Below are positions 1 to 8,673 of a DNA stretch of 64,000 nucleotides, piece after piece (within the stretch, counting starts at the first letter, position 1; every line of letters begins with the position of its first letter). The position numbers and the translations under genes were made by a program. Source of the stretch: Gordonibacter urolithinfaciens (GTDB taxonomy: Bacteria > Actinomycetota > Coriobacteriia > Coriobacteriales > Eggerthellaceae); contig NZ_LT900217.1 in NCBI RefSeq assembly GCF_900199375.1, forward strand, positions 2,232,001-2,296,000, in the 5' to 3' direction. The notes below the pieces were generated by a model. The model saw nothing but the letters and a program-made list of their open reading frames with translations. It had not been told where the DNA came from and made no database searches.

Positions 1-401
1 TTGTTATGGTCGAGGTAGAGGAAGTCGTTCGTGGCGCTCTGCAGCACAGGAAGGTTCACATCGGTGCCGGGAACGTGGATCCACGCGTAGATATCGGGGT
101 TCTCCTGCTTCAGCGACGTGAAGTCGATGGGGTTTTCCACCCGGTTGTCGGCGGTATCCTGTGCGGGTTGCTCCACCACCGGTTCCGGCGTGTTCTTCAT
201 CTCCTCGGCCACGCGGTCGAGCTCGGCTTGCTGCCAGATCAGATAGCCGCACCCGGCGGCGACGCCGCACAGGAGAAAGGCGAGGAGCACCGCGAGGATG
301 ATAATGGAGCGCTTCTTCTTCCTCGCCTCGAGGGGGCTGGCGGCCTTCGCGTGCTTGGGCTGGAGGTCGTCGCTTCGTTGTTCCAAAGGCGCTTTCGGCA
401 T
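1..401 (-). CDS. srtB: Class B sortase, N-terminal part (truncated by window edge)
   Basis: Cysteine transpeptidase that anchors proteins to the cell wall; only the first 133 codons lie in the window. Read on the minus strand from the ATG at 401, it has a basic N-terminus, one membrane segment at about residues 32-55, and then the start of the sortase barrel with the stretches NPIDFTSLKQENPDIYAWI and VPGTDVNLPVLQ, which are typical of class B enzymes. The catalytic His, Cys and Arg would lie beyond the edge. No good Shine-Dalgarno sequence is visible before the ATG. It lies downstream of a sorting-signal protein on the same strand, a likely substrate, with a hairpin terminator between them. 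Confidence 0.85.
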   Translation of the reverse strand, partial: MPKAPLEQRSDDLQPKHAKAASPLEARKKKRSIIILAVLLAFLLCGVAAGCGYLIWQQAELDRVAEEMKNTPEPVVEQPAQDTADNRVENPIDFTSLKQENPDIYAWIHVPGTDVNLPVLQSATNDFLYLDHN

Positions 402-481
402 AGGAAGGACCGCTCGCTTTCGTAAAGGTGTTTCGTACCTCAAGTGTTGAGGCTATGGTAGCAAACCGTTTGCCCATAAAA

Positions 482-511
482 GAAGAGACCTGTTGTAAAA
501 CAGGTCTCTTC
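482..511 (-). terminator. Rho-independent terminator after the surface-protein gene
   Basis: Perfect 13-bp inverted repeat (482-494 with 499-511) around a 4-nt loop, followed on the minus strand by TTTT. It separates the surface-protein gene from the sortase gene, so the sortase probably has its own promoter or depends on read-through. Confidence 0.8.
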
Positions 512-546
512 GATACAAGTTCTATATAAGACTTGCGGTGTGCTTG

Positions 547-1107
547 CTACTCGGTGACCTTCTTGCGCAGGGCCACGAAGACAGCGCCGGCGGCGATGGC
601 CGTCACGACGGTGGCGCCGGCAACGGTGCCGAGGTCAATGCCGGTCTGCGGGGAGGTGGAACCCGTGTTGGCCGTCGAGGAGGAAACGACGTCGCCGATC
701 ACCACGGAGAAGATGGAGAGGCTGGGGGCCGTGAACGTCAGCGTGCCGTCGGAGGCAACAACGCCCGTGATGTTCTCGCCGGCTTCGCCGTTGCCATACT
801 CAACGTAGACCGTGAAAGCGTGGTTGGCGTACTGGCTGCCAACGTTAAAGGAGAACGTCACGTTCGTGCCCGTGCCGTCGACCACAAACGACATCAGCGG
901 GGTAACGCCCTCGGGAACCGTCTTGGCCGGCTTGTCAGAGGCGACAGGCGCGCTGACGGTGCCATTCTCGGCCTTGACGGTAACGGTGATGCCGCCAACG
1001 TTACCCGTTTCATTATTGCCGCTCGGGCTCGGGGCTGCCCATGCAAGCGTCGGAAGCGCAAGCATGAGAGCTGCAGCACAAGCAATCGCTGCAATCCTCT
1101 TCTTCAT
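547..1107 (-). CDS. Secreted small surface protein with C-terminal sortase sorting signal
   Basis: 186-residue predicted cell-wall protein. An N-terminal signal peptide (MKKR, then a hydrophobic core ending WAA near residue 25) precedes an ectodomain of about 125 residues. That is followed by SPQTG at about residues 152-156, a hydrophobic membrane segment and a basic tail (RKKVTE), which together form a standard sorting signal. The ATG at 1107 is chosen over the one at 1137 because AAGGA lies six bases upstream and the signal peptide begins there. The ectodomain is not recognised; it contains short beta-strand-like stretches. The neighbouring class B sortase is the obvious partner. A strong promoter lies upstream (1170-1199). 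Confidence 0.8.
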   Translation of the reverse strand: MKKRIAAIACAAALMLALPTLAWAAPSPSGNNETGNVGGITVTVKAENGTVSAPVASDKPAKTVPEGVTPLMSFVVDGTGTNVTFSFNVGSQYANHAFTVYVEYGNGEAGENITGVVASDGTLTFTAPSLSIFSVVIGDVVSSSTANTGSTSPQTGIDLGTVAGATVVTAIAAGAVFVALRKKVTE

Positions 1108-1169
1108 TAAATCCTTCTTTCCTTGGGTGCTCTTCACGCGAACACAGTTTTACAGCCTTGCCCTTCTGA

Positions 1170-1199
1170 ATGATAGCGGCCGTTCGACGCGTTTGTCAA
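1170..1199 (-). promoter_or_regulatory. Sigma-70-type promoter of the surface-protein gene
   Basis: On the minus strand, TTGACA (1199-1194) is followed after 18 bp by TATCAT (1175-1170), about 60 bp upstream of the ATG at 1107. This is a near-consensus housekeeping promoter. Confidence 0.7.
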
Positions 1200-1412
1200 T
1201 GAGAAATTGATCTTTTGCCTCGTAAACGTAGTAATTCCTCTTTAACGGGGCGTTCTTCGTGTTGTGCAACAAAGAGGCTCGCCAACGGTTGCGGGCAGCT
1301 TGCCGGCGTCAATGGCGGGGAAGGGGGGAGAGGCGGCTTGCAGATTCTCCATACGACAACCATATAAGACCGGTTCGTACAACCGTTCTGAAATTGTTGG
1401 TTGAGGAAAAGC

Positions 1413-1424
1413 GGGGGGGGGGGG
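1413..1424 (+). repeat. Homopolymeric 12-G tract upstream of the glycan operon
   Basis: Twelve consecutive G residues in the otherwise gene-free stretch 1200-1885, about 80 bp upstream of the likely -10 element of the glycan operon. Such tracts can change length by slipped-strand mispairing. The rest of 1200-1412 shows no gene. Confidence 0.9.
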
Positions 1425-1502
1425 CTTGATCGAGAAAAACGACTCCTGGAAAAAGAATCTTCACATTTGGCGTTGCTAAACTGTAAACCTCAACCTATCA
1501 TT

Positions 1503-1885
1503 TATAATGACAACCGCCAGTTTTATCAGGGAATACATAATCTTTTGCTATGCATTTGAAGTTGTATTTCCATGGCGGCTGGTAAAAGGCCGGTTTTGGA
1601 ATGTCTGCGTTCTCGTAGGGACGTGCTTTCCAAAACGACGAAGCGAATCCGCGGAAATCATAAAGGGCTGCGCGAGCGCAAGCTGATCGTGCGCGCCCCT
1701 CCGCTTCTTTCGAGTCGTTCCGGTCGTGGCGGTTGAACCGCCGGGCATATCTTACAAGCGAGGGATCGTCGCTGGGTGCGCGTCTCGTTGCGAGTAGGAG
1801 GATGAATAACGTTGTCGTTTCGCATCGCCTTTCGGCGCATGGCGAAGCCTTACCTTTGTATAAGCCCTTCGGCAGGAGGCTGGCT
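1503..1885 (+). promoter_or_regulatory. Candidate promoter and long structured 5' leader of the LoaP-led glycan operon
   Basis: A consensus TATAAT lies at 1503-1508 with no convincing -35 box, leaving an untranslated leader of about 370 nt before the antiterminator gene. The leader can fold: a 9-bp stem pairs 1593-1601 with 1628-1636, and a tight GC hairpin pairs 1728-1733 with 1737-1742. LoaP-type NusG paralogues are known to act on hairpins in the leaders of their own long operons; assigning these hairpins that role is inference. Confidence 0.45.
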
Positions 1886-2410
1886 ATGTGGTATGTCGTG
1901 CAGGTCGTCGGCGGCAGGGAGCGCCGTGTCCTCCATCTGGTGGAGCAGCTCGTCGATGATGACGTGCTGCAGGAGTGCTTCATCCCCCAGTACGAGATCA
2001 TGAAGAAGATCAAGGGCGAGTGGAAGCGCCGCTCCGAGATCCTGCTTCCCGGATACCTGTTCCTTATTACCGATAAGGTTGACCAGGCCGCGGACGAGCT
2101 CCGCAAGGTTCCCGCGTTCACCAAGCTCCTGGGAAACGACAACGCGTTCATTCCCCTTAACGCAGATGAGATAGCCTTCATCGATTCCTTTACGACCAAA
2201 GACCACCGCGTGGTGGAAATGTCGGAGGGCGTGATAGAAGGCGACGAGATCAGCATAACGAAAGGCCCGCTGGTCCACCAAACCGCCCTGGTCAAGAAGA
2301 TCAACCGCCACAAGCGCCTGGCATACGTGGAAACAACGATGTTTGGCCGCAAGCTGAACCTCAAAGTCGGACTAGAGATTGTCAGAAAACACAACAACAA
2401 ACCAGTTTGA
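1886..2410 (+). CDS. loaP: LoaP-type NusG-family transcription antiterminator
   Basis: 174-residue NusG paralogue that associates with RNA polymerase and helps it read long biosynthetic operons. The N-terminus MWYVVQVVGGRE and the stretch LLPGYLFLIT are characteristic of the NGN domain (about residues 1-105); the C-terminal part resembles the KOW domain. ATG 1886 is chosen because AGGAGG (1874-1879) sits six bases upstream; the frame is open further upstream but lacks a plausible start. It is the first gene of the polysaccharide operon and overlaps the next start by 32 bp. LoaP proteins are typically encoded at the head of capsule or natural-product operons, which matches. A specialised RfaH/NusG-type label would also fit. 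Confidence 0.85.
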   Translation: MWYVVQVVGGRERRVLHLVEQLVDDDVLQECFIPQYEIMKKIKGEWKRRSEILLPGYLFLITDKVDQAADELRKVPAFTKLLGNDNAFIPLNADEIAFIDSFTTKDHRVVEMSEGVIEGDEISITKGPLVHQTALVKKINRHKRLAYVETTMFGRKLNLKVGLEIVRKHNNKPV

Positions 2411-3254
2411 AGATTCTCCCAACCTGTCGGCTGAGGCCTCCCTCCCTTTCGATGGCTTCGATGTCGAGTTGTCCGAGTCGTCGCCGGCAGTGTATTGTCC
2501 CTTCCTCTCACTTCTTGATGACGGAACTGCCGCCGTCGCAGTTGGCGAAAACCCCTTTGTCGATCCCGAAGTCGCGCGTGCTGCTTATTCTCGCGAGGAG
2601 GGTCGGCTTGCATACCGCTTCCTAAAGAGGGCGTTCGACATCGTCTTCTCGCTGGGTGTGATAGCCGTGCTGCTGGTGCCATCGCTCCTGCTGTGCCTGG
2701 CCATCCGCCTGGAGAGTCCTGGCTGCCCCATCTACTCCTAGAAGCGCGTGGGCCGCGTGGGCAAGAGTGGCGAGGTCGAGACCTTCGACATGTTCAAGTT
2801 CAGGAGCATGCACGCCGACGCCGACGACCGTCTGGCCGACTTGCAGGACCTCAACGAGGCTGATGGCCCCCTCTTCAAGATCAAGGACGACCCCCGCGTG
2901 ACGCGCATCGGCCGGTTCATCCGCAAGCACTCCATAGACGAGCTCCCGCAGTTCCTGAACTGCCTGCTCGGGCAGCTCTCCTGCGTCGGCCCGCGCCCGC
3001 CTTTGCCCTCCGAGGTCGCCCAGTACGACGAGCGCGCCATGCGCCGCCTCTCCGTCAAGCCCGGCCTCACCGGCTACTGGCAGGTGAGCGGCCGCAGCGA
3101 CACGACCTTCGACGACATGGTGGAGCTGGACCTCAAGTACATAGAGGAGCAGGGCGTATTGACTGATCTCAAGGTGATCGCCCGCACGGTCGGAATCATG
3201 CTCACGGGGGGGCGCTTACTAGAGGCGCCCCTCCGACCCTGCTGCGGGCGGTGA
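2379..3254 (+). pseudogene. Initiating sugar-1-phosphate transferase (monotopic PGT) broken by an in-frame amber codon
   Basis: This frame encodes a WcaJ/PglC-like phosphoglycosyl transferase that would load the first sugar phosphate onto undecaprenyl phosphate. The N-terminal part has an acidic extension of about 75 residues, then YRFLKRAFDIVFS and a membrane hairpin. The frame then meets TAG at 2739-2741 exactly where the family has Gln; the intact paralogue downstream reads YSQERVG at this place. After the stop the same frame continues with KFRSM, the catalytic SIDELPQFLN region and GPRPPLPSE. Near the end, a 7-G run (3206-3212) moves the frame past the expected TGGAY terminus and adds about 15 residues; six Gs would restore it. 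A recent loss, an amber-suppressed gene or a sequencing error are all possible. Confidence 0.8.
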
Positions 3255-3260
3255 CGCCCC

Positions 3261-3893
3261 GTGGCTAGGAACGGGAGCCTCTTCTACAGGGCATGCAAAA
3301 GGACCTTCGACATAGCGTTCAGCGCGGCTGCGATCGTCCTCCTCGCAGCGCCTATGGCGGTGCTGTGCGCGATGATCTCCGCGGAGTCGCCGGGCGCTCC
3401 GCTCTACTCGCAGGAGCGCGTGGGCCAAGGCGGGAGGCTGATCCGCGTGATTAAGGTGCGCACCATGGTCGCCGACGCCGATGACGTGACGAGGCACCTG
3501 ACGCCCGAGCAGCTGGAGCAGTGGGAGAAGGAGCGCAAGGTGGAGGGCGATCCCCGCGTGACAAGGGTGGGGAGGGTTCTCCGGGCCACCTCGCTTGACG
3601 AGGTGCCCCAGTTCCTCAACGTCCTCAAAGGCGACCTGTCGGTGATCGGGCCCAGGCCGATCACGCAAGACGAGCTCGCCTGGTTCGGCGATGACGCGGA
3701 GGAGTACCTGAGCGTCCCCATGGGCATCACGGGCCTCTGGCAGGCCACCACGCGAAACGACGCCACCTTCGAGTCGGGTGAGCGCCAGCGCATCGAGCTT
3801 GAGTACGTGCGCAACGCCGGCTTCAAGATGGACGCCCGCTGCTTCCTCGGCACGTTCGGGGCTATGTTCGGCAAGAGAAGGAGCGGGCGATGA
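3261..3893 (+). CDS. Undecaprenyl-phosphate sugar-1-phosphate transferase (monotopic PGT)
   Basis: 210-residue bacterial sugar transferase that attaches the first sugar phosphate of the repeat unit to undecaprenyl phosphate at the inner membrane face. CKRTFDIAFS precedes the re-entrant membrane helix; YSQERVG, the catalytic SLDEVPQFLNVLKGDLS and VIGPRPIT follow in the order usual for the family. The start is GTG at 3261. Relative to the broken upstream paralogue it lacks the N-terminal extension, which is normal for short PGTs. It may carry the initiating activity alone. It overlaps the next gene by four bases (ATGA), consistent with translational coupling. Confidence 0.88.
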   Translation: MARNGSLFYRACKRTFDIAFSAAAIVLLAAPMAVLCAMISAESPGAPLYSQERVGQGGRLIRVIKVRTMVADADDVTRHLTPEQLEQWEKERKVEGDPRVTRVGRVLRATSLDEVPQFLNVLKGDLSVIGPRPITQDELAWFGDDAEEYLSVPMGITGLWQATTRNDATFESGERQRIELEYVRNAGFKMDARCFLGTFGAMFGKRRSGR

Positions 3894-4771
3894 CGGCAGA
3901 AAATCGGAGTCGGGGTGGAGTGTTTCCGCCCTACTCTTGTCTGATCAGTGTTTACTACAAAGAAAATGCCGCATTTCTTAAAAACTGTCTCGATTGCATT
4001 TTAGCTCAAACGGTCAAACCAGATGAGATTCTCGTCGTCAAGGATGGCCCTTTGACAGAAGAGTTGGATGGTGTTCTAAGTGAATACGACAATGATTATC
4101 CCGGTCTTTTTACATTCTTTTGCTATCCCGAGAACAAGGGTCTTTGGCATGCCTTAAGTGTCGGCATTCCTGTATGTCGCAATGAGTTCATCATGCGAAT
4201 GGACGTTGATGATTGGTCGATTCCTGATCGTGCGGAAAAACAGCTCACGCTGTTTGAATGTCACCCGGAGCTTGGTTGTGTTGGAAGCACGGTGCTGGAA
4301 TTCGAAGATAACATAGGCAACATCGTTTCACTGGTTGATCTGCCAGAGGCCAATGAAGAAATAGTCCAATTTGGCCAAAAACGTTGCCCCTTCAGGCACC
4401 CCTCGCTTATGTATCGAAAAAGCATTTTGAAGAAGGCGGGCGGTTACCAGTGTATGCCATACTTCGAGGACTATGACCTGTATATGCGGCTAAAAAATAC
4501 AGGATGTGTTTTCCATAATATCCAAGAGCCGCTTGTCTATGTGCGCGTAAGTCGAGATTTCTATGCGCGTAGAGGTGGATTTTCTTACATGCGCGATATG
4601 CTTCGCTTCAAGTCGGCTTGCCTCAAACGTAGAGACTACGGCTTGCTCGAGTTCTTGGCATGTACGACCCCTCATATTCTAGTTTGTCTCATGCCAAATA
4701 TTCTGCGCACTTGGGTCTACAAGAGATTTCTTCGAGCTTCGGCCCCTGCAGATTTACGGGTGGTTGAGTAG
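3890..4771 (+). CDS. Family 2 glycosyltransferase
   Basis: 293-residue GT-A fold transferase adding a sugar to the lipid-linked repeat unit. The N-terminus shows SCLISVYYKENAAFLKNCLD, the usual GT2 opening. MDVDD at about residue 104 is the metal-binding DXD, and YFEDYDLYMR carries the acidic catalytic region. A hydrophobic stretch near the C-terminus may attach it to the membrane. It overlaps both coding neighbours closely (4 bp upstream, 2-bp gap downstream). From here to 13148 codon use is clearly richer in A and T than in the flanking genes, a sign that the transferase block was acquired. Donor and acceptor cannot be read from the sequence. Confidence 0.88.
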   Translation: MTAENRSRGGVFPPYSCLISVYYKENAAFLKNCLDCILAQTVKPDEILVVKDGPLTEELDGVLSEYDNDYPGLFTFFCYPENKGLWHALSVGIPVCRNEFIMRMDVDDWSIPDRAEKQLTLFECHPELGCVGSTVLEFEDNIGNIVSLVDLPEANEEIVQFGQKRCPFRHPSLMYRKSILKKAGGYQCMPYFEDYDLYMRLKNTGCVFHNIQEPLVYVRVSRDFYARRGGFSYMRDMLRFKSACLKRRDYGLLEFLACTTPHILVCLMPNILRTWVYKRFLRASAPADLRVVE

Positions 4772-4773
4772 CT

Positions 4774-5922
4774 GTGAATGTGATCAGGAACGTGAAAAGC
4801 GGGTTGCGTTTTGCGGTGAATGAGGCAACAAGGGCTCTTATCTGGGATGAGGCGCTGCGCAAGTGTCTTGCAGAATGTTATTATGCGTGGGCGGCACGGC
4901 GGGTGAATGCACGGGAAGGATTTGCCGCCCGGACTGCATCCGATCTCCTTGATTGGCGCGCTACAATGGGTTTTCGTTTCGAGTGCTCCCGTGAAGTTTA
5001 TCGAGCTAATAGCTTCTATGGCATAGGGGAAGCTCTGCGCACGTTCTCTGGAGCGCAGAGTTGCATCAAAGCATGCGTGGAACATGGTGTCCATTTCGGC
5101 AGTTACGTAAACGGGCAAGAACTCGAGGGAAGTGGGCTTCCATGTCTCATCACCTTCAGTCCTGCCCGCTTGGAACATATCCGAGCTGTATCTGATGTGC
5201 CGGTGGCGATGGTGGGTCCGTATATTGCTTACGCTCCGGATTACCTCGACGAAATTGAAATGGAAAAAGCGCGTGATGAGCTAGGGAAGACACTCCTTGT
5301 CTTCCCTAGCCATTCGGTGGATCGAGTGAAGGTCACCTACGAGCTTGCATGTCTCGTTTCAGAAATCGAACGGGTGAAGAGGGAGCAGGAAATTGATAGT
5401 GTTCTGATCTGCCTCTACTACCGAGATTTATTGAATGGCGTTGCTGGAGATTACGAGGGCCTTGGCTATCATGTGGTCACTGCGGGCTATCGCGAAGATG
5501 CGCTTTTTCTGGCGCGACAGCGAAGCCTCATTTTTCTTGCCGATCTCGCTATGTCCAACAGCGTGGGAACGCAAGTAGGCTACTGCGGTTATCTCGAAAG
5601 GCCACATTATATTTTCGATCAAGAGAAGCGTTACGGTTCCGATAGCGCGCTCGATGATTCTGAGTTCAACAATGCCTATGCGAGAAGTCAGGCAGCGGAG
5701 AAGGCCGAGGTTGCTGCTGAATTTTCCGTGTTGACTGACTCGCTGACCGGTAAACAGCGCGAGTTGCTGGAGCGTTATTGGGGCTTCTCGAAAGTTAGGT
5801 CAAGGGATGAGATGGGCGGTCTCCTCGCTGTCTGCGAGGAGGCGTATCGCGCTAGGTCGAAGGATAGGCAGCGATCTCTTCGAAGCAATCCGCGCCTTGG
5901 GCAGTTGCCGTTTGAGGTGTGA
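4774..5922 (+). CDS. Unassigned glycan-operon protein, possibly GT-B-like transferase
   Basis: 382-residue protein with a GTG start. No family is confidently recognised. It has no signal peptide or obvious membrane helix. Features that suggest a GT-B-type or polysialyltransferase-like fold are an early HGVHFG, a central Rossmann-like segment (TLLVFPSHSVDRVKVTYE) and, late in the chain, SNSVGTQVGYCGYLERP, which resembles the small-residue, nucleotide-facing loop of such enzymes. Its place between a GT2 gene and the polymerase supports a role in assembling or modifying the repeat unit. The function remains inference. Confidence 0.55.
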   Translation: MNVIRNVKSGLRFAVNEATRALIWDEALRKCLAECYYAWAARRVNAREGFAARTASDLLDWRATMGFRFECSREVYRANSFYGIGEALRTFSGAQSCIKACVEHGVHFGSYVNGQELEGSGLPCLITFSPARLEHIRAVSDVPVAMVGPYIAYAPDYLDEIEMEKARDELGKTLLVFPSHSVDRVKVTYELACLVSEIERVKREQEIDSVLICLYYRDLLNGVAGDYEGLGYHVVTAGYREDALFLARQRSLIFLADLAMSNSVGTQVGYCGYLERPHYIFDQEKRYGSDSALDDSEFNNAYARSQAAEKAEVAAEFSVLTDSLTGKQRELLERYWGFSKVRSRDEMGGLLAVCEEAYRARSKDRQRSLRSNPRLGQLPFEV

Positions 5923-5923
5923 T

Positions 5924-7261
5924 ATGGGAAATACTATGCGTTTAGGTATGCCGCGTTCGAAGAGCACTAGGAAGAAACGCATTGTCGAGTGGGTCCCGGG
6001 CGAGTGGGCTTGGTGCCTAACACTGCTGTTCATGTTTATCCGCTTCTTCACTCAAATATCGACTGTATATCTTTATGTGACTTACACGGCGCTTATGGTC
6101 ATGCTGGCTCTATTGCACTTAAATGGATCTGAAGAGACTTCTCGTGTGGGCAATGTGAAGCTTAACGGCGCTGTTCTCGGACTCTGCTTTTCCATTTTGG
6201 TCATACTTGCATTTAGCCCGTATTCTAAGGAACAGCTCGTTAAGTTCTGTTTGCTGCTTATGGACGTATATATCCTTGTTGCAGTTCTGAAGGTTAATGA
6301 AATGGAGTCTGCCACCAAGGTGTTCTATTGGGCAAGCATGGTGGTGGTCGCGGGTACTTTTGTGATGTATCTTGTGTCGCCTGCTTTCTTTTCGAGCATC
6401 GAAGGTGCGTTTCAGGGGCTGTTTTACTCTCCTGTCTTTTTTGGCGTACCGGACAATAACGACACCGCAGTTGCTATGTTCCTTCTGGTTTGCTTAGCTT
6501 ACAAGAAGGGTTGGAAAACAGGGCTAATTCTTGGCAGCATCTACCCATTCCTGTATTTTGGTAGGCAGTACATTCTAATGTGCTTGATTGTTGTTGCCCT
6601 TTCGCTACTAGCGATGTTAAAACTCCGTAAAGCGTCATGGCTTCGCGACCAAAAGATCGACGAAAAACTGACCGCAAAGTTCTTCTATTGTGTGTTCGCT
6701 GTTTCCACGATTGTCATCATTGGGTTTAGCTATTTCTGGGTTAATGTGATCGTGGAGGACGGTACGTCGTCGTACAAAGAGTCTTTAAACGACTCATCTA
6801 ACGCAATCCGCATGAATTCAAACGTATATTGTTTTGAATTGATGACAAGAACCCCTGATTTTTTGTTTTACGGGTACGATAGTGATGTATTTGACGAGCT
6901 TGGTATTTCGTCAACAGATTATTCAAGTACCGCAAACTACCTTATAAGCGGACGATATCGACTGGTTCAACCGCACGAAGAGGTTTTAAACCTTGTGCTG
7001 AAAGAAGGGTTGCTCTTCGCAATTTTTTACTACTTCATTGTCGCCCATCTTCTCAGCAAGATTAAATGGGGAGAAAAAGGTAAGGCGATCCTTGTCGCCT
7101 TCTTTATCGGGAGCCTTTTCCTTTCTGGTTTCTTCAGAGATTTTCGACTCCTTGCGTTTGTGATGATCGGGCTTAGCAGTGAAATTCCCTTACGCTCCTT
7201 TGCGATTGGAATCACGAGAAACCGCAAAAGGACGGCCACTTCGGGGCAGGTGGCTCGATGA
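5924..7261 (+). CDS. Wzy-like O-antigen/polysaccharide polymerase
   Basis: 445-residue polytopic membrane protein with roughly ten or more hydrophobic helices and a long extracytoplasmic loop (about residues 270-355) containing a Tyr- and Arg-rich segment, the usual architecture of Wzy polymerases that join lipid-linked repeat units. Sequence similarity among Wzy proteins is low, so the call rests on topology and position next to the flippase. The ATG at 5924 is taken because it lies one base after the preceding stop; the frame extends upstream inside the previous gene. A second ATG at 5936 is possible. It overlaps the flippase gene by four bases. Confidence 0.75.
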   Translation: MGNTMRLGMPRSKSTRKKRIVEWVPGEWAWCLTLLFMFIRFFTQISTVYLYVTYTALMVMLALLHLNGSEETSRVGNVKLNGAVLGLCFSILVILAFSPYSKEQLVKFCLLLMDVYILVAVLKVNEMESATKVFYWASMVVVAGTFVMYLVSPAFFSSIEGAFQGLFYSPVFFGVPDNNDTAVAMFLLVCLAYKKGWKTGLILGSIYPFLYFGRQYILMCLIVVALSLLAMLKLRKASWLRDQKIDEKLTAKFFYCVFAVSTIVIIGFSYFWVNVIVEDGTSSYKESLNDSSNAIRMNSNVYCFELMTRTPDFLFYGYDSDVFDELGISSTDYSSTANYLISGRYRLVQPHEEVLNLVLKEGLLFAIFYYFIVAHLLSKIKWGEKGKAILVAFFIGSLFLSGFFRDFRLLAFVMIGLSSEIPLRSFAIGITRNRKRTATSGQVAR

Positions 7262-8661
7262 GCTTGCTTCAGAAGATGAATAATAGTCTTTCCGGGCGAG
7301 CATTCATTTACACAGTTGGAAACTTTGTGTTAGGCGCTTCCAATTTTCTTGCCTCCGCAATATTTGTACGGATGATGAGCACTTCCGACTATGGTCTCGC
7401 AAGTGTATATATCACCTGGGTGGCGCTCGTCTCGCAAATAATTGGCCTTCGGATAGAAGGAACGATTCAAAATGCGAAGCTGACGTACGGAAAAGAGAGT
7501 TTAAAGGCCTACTGCTCGTCGATCCTGTTCCTTGACCTGGTTGTCTTTTTGGTGGTTCTTGTTCTGTCGATAATATTCATCGAGCCAGTAGCGTTTTTAC
7601 TGAACCTTGATCAGGGTGTTTGGTTGCTCGCTGTAATCACTGCGTTTTTTTTAACATGTTCGAATCTTCGTAAATGCTATTGCTCGGCGATTAAGAATGC
7701 TCCTGGCGATCTGCTCATATCTTGTATCCTGGCTTTCGCGCAGATCGGTTTGTCTGTTTTGCTCATTTTGTTTTCTGTATGTGACAATTCTTACTTTGAT
7801 CGTGTTTGGGGCTATTCTGTTCCAACCGTTGCCGTTGGTGTGGGTGTGTGCGTGTTCTTTTTCTTCAAAGGAAAGAGGTTCGTTGCACCCAAGCAATGGA
7901 AATTCTGCCTCAGCTTTTCCATTCCGATGATCTTCAACGGCATAGCCTATCTTGTGATCAATCAGAGTGACCGTCTTATGCTCAATTCGATGGTTGGTTC
8001 GGATGCGGCGGGAATATATTCATTTGTATACAATATTGCCTTGCCTATCAGCGTGATTACCCAATCTCTTGGGGCAGCTTGGCAGCCTGAATACTATGAG
8101 CTGAAGGCGCAAGGCGATGAGGACGCACTGAAAACTCATGAGCGTAGGTATACGTTGAATGTGCTGATAATCACTGTGATATTGATGTGCGTATCGCCGG
8201 AAATTCTGAAGTTGCTCGGAACGCAGGATTATTACTCGGGTCTTGTTATCTTGCCGGTGGTTATAGCTGGCTATTTCTTCCAGTTTTTGTATACATGGCC
8301 GCTGAACTGCGAGCTTTACCATCGCAATACTGTCGGCATAGCTCTTGCGACACTTGTTGCGGCGGCTTTCAACATTGCGCTTAACATCTTTTTGATACCA
8401 ATTTGGGGGATGGTTGGCTCGGCTGTCGCGACCTGCGCGGCCTTCGTTCTGCTCTTTGTCATGCATCATATATCCGCGCGGATTATGGTAGACGAATACA
8501 CTATGACGCTTAAATGGTTTGCTCCCTATGTGATAGCTTGCGTGTGTGCAACCGCTGCACTCACCTTTCTTGTCGATGTACTCGCAGCGCGCTGGGCTTT
8601 GAGCTTAGTCCTATGCGTCCTGCTTGTTGTGAGGTTCAAGAAGAATCGATCGATTATTTGA
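7258..8661 (+). CDS. Wzx-like polysaccharide flippase (MOP superfamily)
   Basis: 467-residue polytopic protein with about 12-14 hydrophobic helices. The N-terminal GRAFIYTVGNFVLGASNFL and the segment INQSDRLMLNSM around the middle are typical of the polysaccharide-export branch of the MATE/MOP transporters. It would move undecaprenyl-linked repeat units to the outer face for the polymerase encoded just upstream. ATGA overlap with the polymerase gene indicates coupled translation. Confidence 0.85.
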   Translation: MSLLQKMNNSLSGRAFIYTVGNFVLGASNFLASAIFVRMMSTSDYGLASVYITWVALVSQIIGLRIEGTIQNAKLTYGKESLKAYCSSILFLDLVVFLVVLVLSIIFIEPVAFLLNLDQGVWLLAVITAFFLTCSNLRKCYCSAIKNAPGDLLISCILAFAQIGLSVLLILFSVCDNSYFDRVWGYSVPTVAVGVGVCVFFFFKGKRFVAPKQWKFCLSFSIPMIFNGIAYLVINQSDRLMLNSMVGSDAAGIYSFVYNIALPISVITQSLGAAWQPEYYELKAQGDEDALKTHERRYTLNVLIITVILMCVSPEILKLLGTQDYYSGLVILPVVIAGYFFQFLYTWPLNCELYHRNTVGIALATLVAAAFNIALNIFLIPIWGMVGSAVATCAAFVLLFVMHHISARIMVDEYTMTLKWFAPYVIACVCATAALTFLVDVLAARWALSLVLCVLLVVRFKKNRSII

Positions 8662-8673
8662 TGACGATAAGGG

